From positions 1 through 28,589 of the forward strand of contig JBMFQR010000023.1 in assembly GCA_049968515.1 (NCBI GenBank): DNA of 28,589 nt. The letters are read 5' to 3'. Positions within the stretch are counted from its first letter, which is position 1. Every line of letters starts with the position of its first letter. Made by a program: the position numbers and the translations under genes. Shown here one piece after another: positions 23,517-28,589 of this stretch. The notes beneath the pieces were generated by a model that was not told the origin of the DNA, did no database searches, and worked only from the letters and a program-made list of their open reading frames with translations. The DNA is from JAOACQ01 sp049968515 (lineage in GTDB: Bacteria; Spirochaetota; Brevinematia; Brevinematales; JAOACQ01).

Positions 23517-25051
23517 CTCTTTATTTCCAACTTGAAGAGTTTAGTTAAAATATAATAAATTAAAGAAAAAATTACAAGTTGAACCCCGGCCTTTAAAATT
23601 GAGATCAGCGGATAGGATAAACTATGATAAAAATAATAGTAAAACGGATATGTTAATATAAAACTCACACCAGACAAAACAAAGAGAAAAACCAGCTTTG
23701 GAGTAACCTCCATTCTTTTGATTTCCAAAGTTTTTCTAAGTTTGATATTATAATAAAAATATGTCAGCCACACACCGATGGTATCTGCAAGAAAAATACC
23801 ATACATCCCGAGTTGAGGAATAAAGGTAGAAAAATAAAAAATGAAACTCCACAAAAAGATTATTACATTCACCTTAAAAGGTGTTTTTGCATCATGCAAA
23901 GAATAATAAATCTTTTCATAAATCACTGTTGTGCTCATTGGAAAAAGCCCAACTGCATATATAGAAGTTGCTAAATATGTCATTCTGAGTAATTCTGTAG
24001 TATATCGGCCTGTATTACCCCTGAAAAACAACATTATATCCCTGAATACAGAATTCACAACAGTATCAGGAAAGAGGATAAAAAACAACGAAACAGGAAT
24101 TGTAAAGTATGACAATAAATACAAAGCTTCATCTATTGCCTTTTTGAAATTTTCCTTATTCTGTTCGCTATTAAACCTTGAGAGAAGGGGCATAAGTACA
24201 GTACCAATCGCAATACTTATTATTCCGAGAGGTACTTCTATAAGCATTAAAGCATTTAGCATTACAATGTTTCCGCCAGCAAAGAATGTCAGAAATGCTG
24301 TTGCTAGAAGATTTTTAAATGTCAAAAAAAGCATATTTCCTGCAGTAGGCCAGAAAAGCCTGAAAAACTCCTTTACATCATCATCCTTAAAATTAAGATA
24401 AAAATGATACTTAAAACCAATTTGCTTCAATTCATAAAACTGGCACAAAACCATAAGAATTACCCCTATCAATACAGAAAACCCAAGGGAATAAATTCCT
24501 ATTTTTCTAACTGATAGAATTGGAAAAACTATAAAAAACACATTAAAAACTACAGGGGCAAATGCCGAAGCAAAAAACTTTTTAAATGAGTTGAGCATCC
24601 CCATAAAGATAGCATAAAGACATATAAAAAGAATATATGGAAGCATAATAAGATAGAGGTAAAGTGTCTCTATGTATTCAATCGTTCCCTGCCTGAAGCC
24701 TATAACCATTAAGGGAAAATAGAATGGTATCAATATTGTCAAAAATAATGTTAAAGATATGTTTACAACTAAAAAGATGTTTATAACATTGCTTGCAAAT
24801 AAAAAGGCTTTTTGTTCACCCTCAAGGGTCAATTTTTTTTGAAAAGTGGGAATAAAAGCATTACCAAGTGCACCACCCTCTCCAATATACCTTCTGAAAG
24901 CATTAACAAGTCTGAAGGCAATCACAAATCTATCGGCAGCAAAACCAAAAAGGTATGAAATAACATTCTGCTTTAATATACCACTGACTCTTGAAATAAA
25001 AGTGCCAGCTGAAGTTATAAAAGTGTGCCTGTAAGATACCAGTCTTGCCAC
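23513..25051 (-). CDS. murJ: Lipid II flippase MurJ
   Basis: A 512-residue polytopic MVF-family protein (about 13-14 membrane helices) that flips lipid II across the inner membrane. N-terminal signature: AGTFISRVSGILKQNVISYLFG, of which the SRVSGILK part is typical. Translation starts at GTG (25049-25051) after GAGGGG. It begins 57 bases beyond the dapA stop, with the dapA terminator in between, and leads into ribF with a four-base overlap. An internal or read-through promoter must exist, but none is clear. Confidence 0.9.
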   Translation of the reverse strand: MARLVSYRHTFITSAGTFISRVSGILKQNVISYLFGFAADRFVIAFRLVNAFRRYIGEGGALGNAFIPTFQKKLTLEGEQKAFLFASNVINIFLVVNISLTLFLTILIPFYFPLMVIGFRQGTIEYIETLYLYLIMLPYILFICLYAIFMGMLNSFKKFFASAFAPVVFNVFFIVFPILSVRKIGIYSLGFSVLIGVILMVLCQFYELKQIGFKYHFYLNFKDDDVKEFFRLFWPTAGNMLFLTFKNLLATAFLTFFAGGNIVMLNALMLIEVPLGIISIAIGTVLMPLLSRFNSEQNKENFKKAIDEALYLLSYFTIPVSLFFILFPDTVVNSVFRDIMLFFRGNTGRYTTELLRMTYLATSIYAVGLFPMSTTVIYEKIYYSLHDAKTPFKVNVIIFLWSFIFYFSTFIPQLGMYGIFLADTIGVWLTYFYYNIKLRKTLEIKRMEVTPKLVFLFVLSGVSFILTYPFYYYFYHSLSYPLISILKAGVQLVIFSLIYYILTKLFKLEIKR

Positions 25052-25064
25052 AACTTCCCCTCTT

Positions 25065-25105
25065 AAAAAAGATTAACGGGTAGTGTCAGAATATTACCCG
25101 TTAAT
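25065..25105 (-). terminator. Rho-independent terminator of dapA
   Basis: An 11-bp stem (25072-25082 with 25095-25105, core TTAACGGGTA/TACCCGTTAA) with a 12-base loop is followed on the - strand by a run of six T (complement of 25065-25070). It starts four bases past the dapA stop. Confidence 0.9.
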
Positions 25106-25108
25106 ATA

Positions 25109-25987
25109 CTACTTTATCAATCCTCTTTCTTTAAGCAAAGATTTAAGTTTCTCCTCATTTTCCTTCTTCATTGGACAGAGAGGAAGTCTGAATTCAAGCA
25201 CAGGGATTAAACCCATATGATAAGCCGCTGTTTTCACAGGTATAGGATTTGTCTCAACAAACATCATCCTGTTCACCGGATATAAAGATAGATTTAAAGA
25301 TCTTGCTTTTTCAAACTCACCCTTCCAGTAAAATTTAAAAAGAGAAGATACCTCTTTAGGGATAATATTTGCTGTAACCGATATTGCACCTACTCCACCC
25401 ACCGAAAGCAAAGGCAAATTCACAAAATCATCCCCCGAAAGAAGCAAAAATCCAGAAGATACATTTTCCATTATCTCTGTCGCCTGTCTTAAATCTCCAG
25501 TGGCTTCTTTGATACCTATGATATTTTTAATCTTTGACAATCTGCCAACTGTCTCTGCCGTCATATTAAGGGCTGTCCTGCCGGGAACGTTATAAAGAAT
25601 CATTGGCAAATCAACTTCCTCCGCAATCTTCTTGAAGTGCTGATACAAACCCTCCTGCGTTGGCTTATTATAGTAAGGCACTATTGAAAGATGTGCATCT
25701 GCACCGCTTTTTTTTGCAGCAAGACCAAGTTCGATAGCCTCATGTGTTGAGTTGGAACCCGTCCCTGCAATGACTGGAATTCTACCCTTTACCTTTTTTA
25801 CTACAAAATCAACAATTTCTATATGTTCTTTGTGTGTGAGAGTTGCAGACTCACCAGTTGTCCCGCAGGGAACAAGCCCATCGGTACCATTGGCAATATG
25901 AAACTCTATAAGACTTTCCAAAGCCTCATAATCCACCTGTCCATTTTTAAATGGCGTGATTAATGCCACAAGTGACCCTTTTATCAT
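25109..25987 (-). CDS. dapA: 4-hydroxy-tetrahydrodipicolinate synthase
   Basis: Condenses pyruvate with aspartate semialdehyde in lysine/DAP synthesis. At 292 residues it has normal length. The Schiff-base Lys160 lies in GIKEATGD and Tyr132 in LYNVPGRT; GTTGES (42-47) and PYYNKPTQEG are present. The start at 25987 is chosen over the upstream in-frame codon at 26005, because GGAGG sits six bases before it and the N-terminus MIKGSLVALITPF fits the family. A promoter candidate is at 26040-26069. The gene is monocistronic with its own terminator. Confidence 0.95.
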   Translation of the reverse strand: MIKGSLVALITPFKNGQVDYEALESLIEFHIANGTDGLVPCGTTGESATLTHKEHIEIVDFVVKKVKGRIPVIAGTGSNSTHEAIELGLAAKKSGADAHLSIVPYYNKPTQEGLYQHFKKIAEEVDLPMILYNVPGRTALNMTAETVGRLSKIKNIIGIKEATGDLRQATEIMENVSSGFLLLSGDDFVNLPLLSVGGVGAISVTANIIPKEVSSLFKFYWKGEFEKARSLNLSLYPVNRMMFVETNPIPVKTAAYHMGLIPVLEFRLPLCPMKKENEEKLKSLLKERGLIK

Positions 25988-26039
25988 TTCTATCCTCCTG
26001 ACCATTTATTTTAAAGGTCAGTTAAAAAAAAAACAAAAA

Positions 26040-26069
26040 ATTTTAGGTTTTTCTTATAGATACTTACAA
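26040..26069 (-). promoter_or_regulatory. Candidate promoter of dapA
   Basis: On the - strand, TTGTAA (complement of 26064-26069) and TAAAAT (complement of 26040-26045) are 18 bases apart, about 50 bases before the dapA start. The -35 has two mismatches and the -10 one. This places the structured element 26101-26204 upstream of the promoter, so it would not be a dapA leader. Confidence 0.4.
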
Positions 26070-26100
26070 TAGGTTTAACTGGTTAATCTACTTTTTCTCT

Positions 26101-26204
26101 CACTAAAACCTCTCAATCTGCACCCGCCACTTCAGGCAGATGATGCAACACTCTGGCTAAAAGTTTCCCGCTTGTGGGAAACAAAGCTTGTGTGGTTTTA
26201 GTGT
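26101..26204. repeat. 104-bp element with 10-bp terminal inverted repeats and internal hairpins
   Basis: CACTAAAACC (26101-26110) and GGTTTTAGTG (26195-26204) are perfect inverted repeats bounding a region that itself holds two hairpins: ATCTGC/GCAGAT (26116-26121 and 26136-26141) and GTTTCCC/GGGAAAC (26163-26169 and 26176-26182). It could be a small non-autonomous mobile element, an extragenic repeat or a structured RNA. I see no target-site duplication. No gene is present from 26006 to 26238. The second hairpin followed by TTTT on the - strand could act as a terminator for the SH3 gene. Confidence 0.55.
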
Positions 26205-26238
26205 GGGGGAAAGTAAAAGTTAAAGACTTTAGACTTTC

Positions 26239-26427
26239 TTATTCTTCCTCTGGCTTCAGGTATATGTCCACTAGCCAGCCTTTTATCGTCTTACCATCCT
26301 TATCCTTTAATTCTGTGTCTATGTATACCCAGTAGCCCGTCTTATCTCCAACAGTAAACGCTTCATCCGACCGCTCGAGAACCTTTGCCTTTGTGCCCTT
26401 CTTTAGCCTGAGTAGTATCCTATGGTT
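26239..26427 (-). pseudogene. C-terminal SH3 fragment, out of frame with the upstream gene
   Basis: An open stretch of about 62 codons without a start codon encodes a clear bacterial SH3 domain end: LRLKKGTKAKVLERSDE, VGDKTGYWVYIDTE and GWLVDIYLKPEEE, then a stop at 26239-26241. An in-frame stop lies just upstream at 26428-26430. Removing one base from the A4 run (complement of 26426-26429) joins it to the upstream protein as SVRLNHRILLRLKKG. It is therefore most likely the 3' end of the gene at 26420-27112, broken by a one-base insertion or a sequencing error. Confidence 0.65.
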
Positions 26428-27112
26428 TTAACCTCACCGAAAATAATATCTTTTTCGCTATTAGTTCTTCTTCAGGGGTGGGGGCTACTTTTTCTGTTAC
26501 TACTTCTATCATATCATAACCTTTCTTGGTTTCATCTAAAATAACCAAACTAAAAGTTTTGTAAGCATCTTCTCCATAATTACCACTATCGTAATAAGCA
26601 TCTTTTCCATAATAATCTAACTTAACCAAATTTTTGTTTTCATTTGAAATAATGTGAATAGATTTAACTTTCGTATATCTCACAAAAGACACTTTGTTAA
26701 ACAAATAATGTTCGACATAGGTTTGATTCACATCTGTTACAGGCTTTCCTTTTTTGAGTTGGTAACGGTATTCTTTCGGATAATAAATAACCAATCCTTC
26801 GATCCCATCAAACCTGACCCAGTTTTTCGGTGTAACGGATATGTCCGAATCGTTGACCCATCCGTTCGTCCCATTTACCGTTACGCTGTACCGGCTCTTT
26901 TTCATCTTCCCGCTTGACAGAAGTATCTTGTCCCCGAAATTCAGCGGAAGGACGTCCTTTGCCCCAGACTCCGGGCCTCCGTACAGCGCGGTGTTCGTAC
27001 TAATAATGAAATATTCTTTTTCCGTTCCGGCCTTTTTCGTCTCTCCATATGCATGGCCGGAAAGAAACAATCCGCCAGCCAGAGCCAACAAAACAATGAA
27101 TTTGATCTTCAT
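26420..27112 (-). CDS. Secreted SH3-domain protein, frameshifted
   Basis: The 230-residue product has a signal peptide (MKIKFIVLLALAGG to about residue 23, likely cleaved after HAYG) and an SH3-like domain at about 33-95 (NTALYGGPESGAKDVLPL, NGWVNDSD). An unrecognised beta-rich region follows. Its reading frame ends at KP in an A4 run; the next frame continues as a second SH3 domain to 26239, so the full protein would be about 290 residues. GAGAGG precedes the start. It starts 14 bases after the M23 gene ends, so the two are probably co-transcribed. Base composition is mosaic: GC-rich for the N-terminal third, very AT-rich later. Confidence 0.65.
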   Translation of the reverse strand: MKIKFIVLLALAGGLFLSGHAYGETKKAGTEKEYFIISTNTALYGGPESGAKDVLPLNFGDKILLSSGKMKKSRYSVTVNGTNGWVNDSDISVTPKNWVRFDGIEGLVIYYPKEYRYQLKKGKPVTDVNQTYVEHYLFNKVSFVRYTKVKSIHIISNENKNLVKLDYYGKDAYYDSGNYGEDAYKTFSLVILDETKKGYDMIEVVTEKVAPTPEEELIAKKILFSVRLKP

Positions 27113-27126
27113 AAAAACCTCTCCCG

Positions 27127-27807
27127 CTACCTTACTTCAAAATGTAGATGATAAGCATATGGATGCAATATACTGCCGCCTGAATTACCAGAATAGGAAA
27201 TTAAACTTCCGCTTGTCACATTTGCATTTGCTTGCACACTTACAGAGGTATTATGCGCGTAATAGTATTTCATTCCATCATCACCCTGAATAACTACGAT
27301 ATTACCATATCCACCATATCCATTTAAGCTAGTTCCCATACCAGCGAAAGTAACATTTCCGCTTTCCGCCGCATAGACGGGGGTGCCGTTCGCATAGACC
27401 ATATCAATCGATCTTCCCAGGTTATGCGGAGCGTCTGCCGTACTTGTTCGCCACAGACTGGTAATTACAAAATCCCCATAAGTATTGAGATTAATATTTT
27501 CATAATACTGTCGTGCAAACTTTGCAAACCCTTCAATTGTTTTATCCTGCATGTTCGAAAGAGAAAGGTGAACATGCTCCCGACTTTGCTCTAAAGTATA
27601 ATTTGTATTTTTATTAGATGAAGGATCAAAATCATTATCTATATTTTTTCTACCAATTATTATTGTTCTTCCATCAATGCTGGTTTCCCAGCAGTTCGTT
27701 CCTGAGTTATACCTTAAATTTTCTAACATTTCCTGTTTATAAAATTCTCCTAACTTCCCACTTGCACTTGCCTCTTCCTTTCTTGATAGATATTCCAACC
27801 GTTTCAA
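27127..27807 (-). CDS. M23-family peptidase, N-terminus uncertain
   Basis: The C-terminal half (about 115-226) is an M23 (LytM-like) metallopeptidase, with zinc-site residues His128 and Asp135 (HNLGRSID), His185 (YYYAHN) and His220/His222 (HLHFEV). These enzymes cut peptide cross-links in cell walls. The protein stops directly after the HLHFEVR motif, slightly short. The N-terminal 110 residues are unrecognised and have no signal peptide. The only start available before an in-frame stop at 27823-27825 is TTG 27807, without a clear ribosome-binding site, so the 5' end may be truncated or frameshifted. It could be a toxin-type C-terminal module; this is speculative. Confidence 0.6.
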   Translation of the reverse strand: MKRLEYLSRKEEASASGKLGEFYKQEMLENLRYNSGTNCWETSIDGRTIIIGRKNIDNDFDPSSNKNTNYTLEQSREHVHLSLSNMQDKTIEGFAKFARQYYENINLNTYGDFVITSLWRTSTADAPHNLGRSIDMVYANGTPVYAAESGNVTFAGMGTSLNGYGGYGNIVVIQGDDGMKYYYAHNTSVSVQANANVTSGSLISYSGNSGGSILHPYAYHLHFEVR

Positions 27808-27812
27808 GGATT

Positions 27813-27859
27813 CCCAACACTCTCATTGGGCTGCCTGCGAAGTAAGACTTTATGCTTCG
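27813..27859. repeat. Two small hairpins upstream of the M23 gene
   Basis: CCCAA/TTGGG (27813-27817 with 27826-27830) and CGAAG/CTTCG (27838-27842 with 27855-27859) lie in the 169-base stretch without a gene (27808-27976). A shared CAACACTCT word also occurs in the 104-bp element (26146-26154), and CTGCCTGCGAAGT resembles the reverse strand of that element. They may belong to one repeat family, but the match is short. Confidence 0.35.
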
Positions 27860-27912
27860 TTGCATTATGGGCTTTGTTGTTTAACTAAATATATATTCAC
27901 CACATAATCCAA

Positions 27913-27960
27913 CCACTTCCAATTTTGGAACTAAAATTTTTGGAATTATCGTGGAAGTGG
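27913..27960. repeat. Inverted repeat with alternative pairing
   Basis: CCACTTCCA (27913-27921) and TGGAAGTGG (27952-27960) are perfect 9-bp complements. Within them, TTCCAA (27917-27922) can instead pair with TTGGAA at 27925-27930 or with a second copy at 27940-27945. No T run follows on the - strand, so it is not a standard terminator. It lies between the unknown exported-protein gene and the M23 gene. Confidence 0.5.
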
Positions 27961-27976
27961 CTCAGCCAATCCAACT

Positions 27977-28450
27977 CTATTCCCAATATAATCTTATTAA
28001 ATATATCCTACCATTTGTTTTTTTTCTGTCACAACGAAATATTATTCTATTATTAGTATCCATCACCCATTGAATCAAATTACTCTCCTTATTTGTCTTT
28101 ATAATAAAATTCATATTTTTTTTAAGTAAATCTTTTGCTTCTGAATTTACATGTATATTGTCATAAAAATAAATCTTTGGAGTATAGACATCAATTGTTG
28201 TTATTATTTGTATATCATTTGAAACGGGATAACTCCAAAGCTCTATATAATCATTATTAGTAAGGAATAATTTAATCTTGTATATTTCTACTCCTTCGTC
28301 GTCATATATGTTTGTTATATAAGTATGGAAACCTTTATTTGTAACGTCGGAAATTGCCTTTCCCATAAAGATATTTTTTAGATAAGCATAGTCATAATAA
28401 ATTTTAGAACCGGTAGTAACACTAAACAATAACAAAAAAATCACCCACAT
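27977..28450 (-). CDS. Small exported or membrane-anchored protein, unknown
   Basis: A 157-residue protein I do not recognise. A short hydrophobic N-terminus (MWVIFLLLFSVTTGS) suggests a signal peptide or anchor; the rest is rich in Ile, Tyr, Asn and Lys, with alternating strands (YITNIYDDEGVEIYKIKLFL, IYFYDNIHVN). GGAGG lies upstream of ATG (28450). It sits between the partial gene at the window edge and the M23 gene. An immunity-protein-like role is possible given that context but is not supported by any motif. Confidence 0.6.
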   Translation of the reverse strand: MWVIFLLLFSVTTGSKIYYDYAYLKNIFMGKAISDVTNKGFHTYITNIYDDEGVEIYKIKLFLTNNDYIELWSYPVSNDIQIITTIDVYTPKIYFYDNIHVNSEAKDLLKKNMNFIIKTNKESNLIQWVMDTNNRIIFRCDRKKTNGRIYLIRLYWE

Positions 28451-28519
28451 GATAATTTCCTCCTTCCTAATTATCCTTAATTTATCAATATCCGAGAAAT
28501 TCTGATAGTTGGTTATTAT

Positions 28520-28589
28520 CTATTCATTTACCCAACTAGGTATACTATTCCATTGCCCATATTGTCTAACTCCTTGCCAACCGTTTTGC
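28520..28589 (-). CDS. C-terminal end of a gene that continues off the window
   Basis: The last 22 codons of a - strand frame are visible: QNGWQGVRQYGQWN then IPSWVNE and a TAG stop at 28520-28522. Trp- and Gln-rich with regular spacing, it looks like the end of a surface or repeat protein. No family can be assigned. The unknown small protein follows 69 bases later. Confidence 0.45.
   Translation of the reverse strand, partial: QNGWQGVRQYGQWNSIPSWVNE

Noticed and set aside
26101..26204. Lysine or SAM riboswitch for dapA
   Set aside because: No conserved lysine- or SAM-riboswitch core was recognised, and a promoter candidate lies between the element and dapA.
27723..27865. Small frame beginning MQRSIKSYFAGSPM upstream of and overlapping the M23 gene
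   Set aside because: It is short, lies over the hairpins and has no ribosome-binding site; it could be a shifted 5' part of the M23 gene but this cannot be shown.
27813..27870. Possible integron attC site (CCCAAC ... TATGGGC with inner hairpin)
   Set aside because: The right end does not match GTTRRRY and the left end lacks the leading purine; no second copy flanks the neighbouring gene and no integrase is in the window.

Overview
This is an AT-rich stretch (roughly one third G+C by eye) of a bacterial chromosome. It carries mostly housekeeping genes, with an accessory block at the right end. The cell looks diderm: two genes encode lipoproteins with lipobox signals and one encodes a small beta-barrel-like outer-membrane protein. 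A bactofilin, an FtsW-type polymerase, MurJ, and a tandem cNMP-binding/TPR plus Crp-type pair fit a spirochaete or similar deep-branching anaerobe. That assignment is a guess from gene content, because the window has no rRNA.

Left part (1-3706, + strand). A frameshifted lipoprotein gene and a small outer-membrane-like protein come first. A near-perfect sigma-70 promoter with an overlapping palindrome follows. It drives three genes: DUF1858/DUF2249, DUF438-hemerythrin, and a PAS protein. Together these look like one larger sensor or redox-stress protein split into separate polypeptides.

Middle left (3867-12058, + strand). The order is alr, an amidohydrolase-2 family enzyme, ilvC, a YjbQ-family protein, a vWA membrane protein, a second amidohydrolase of the deaminase/chlorohydrolase type, and two cNMP-binding proteins. 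One of those two has TPRs instead of a DNA-binding domain; the other is a Crp-type regulator.

Middle (12060-18388, - strand). An Nfu-type Fe-S scaffold gene with its own promoter is followed by bioY and a DUF1284 gene behind a promoter overlapped by a BirA-like biotin operator. Next is a tight five-gene run, read PHP phosphoesterase, bactofilin, map, nadB, ftsW. It is divergent from metK (+, 18502-19668), which has a strong promoter.

Right (19699-25987, - strand). dapA ends in a clear terminator. Then come murJ, ribF, rpsO, pnp and a lipoprotein gene, all overlapping or closely spaced.

Right end (26006-28589, - strand). This accessory region holds a 104-bp element bounded by 10-bp inverted repeats, an SH3-domain secreted protein broken by a frameshift, an M23 peptidase gene that lacks a convincing start, several inverted repeats, an unknown small exported protein, and the last 22 codons of another gene. 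Base composition swings sharply inside genes here (about 65% G+C at 26941-27000 against about 25% at 26581-26640), suggesting recombination or horizontal transfer. This is the least explained part of the window.
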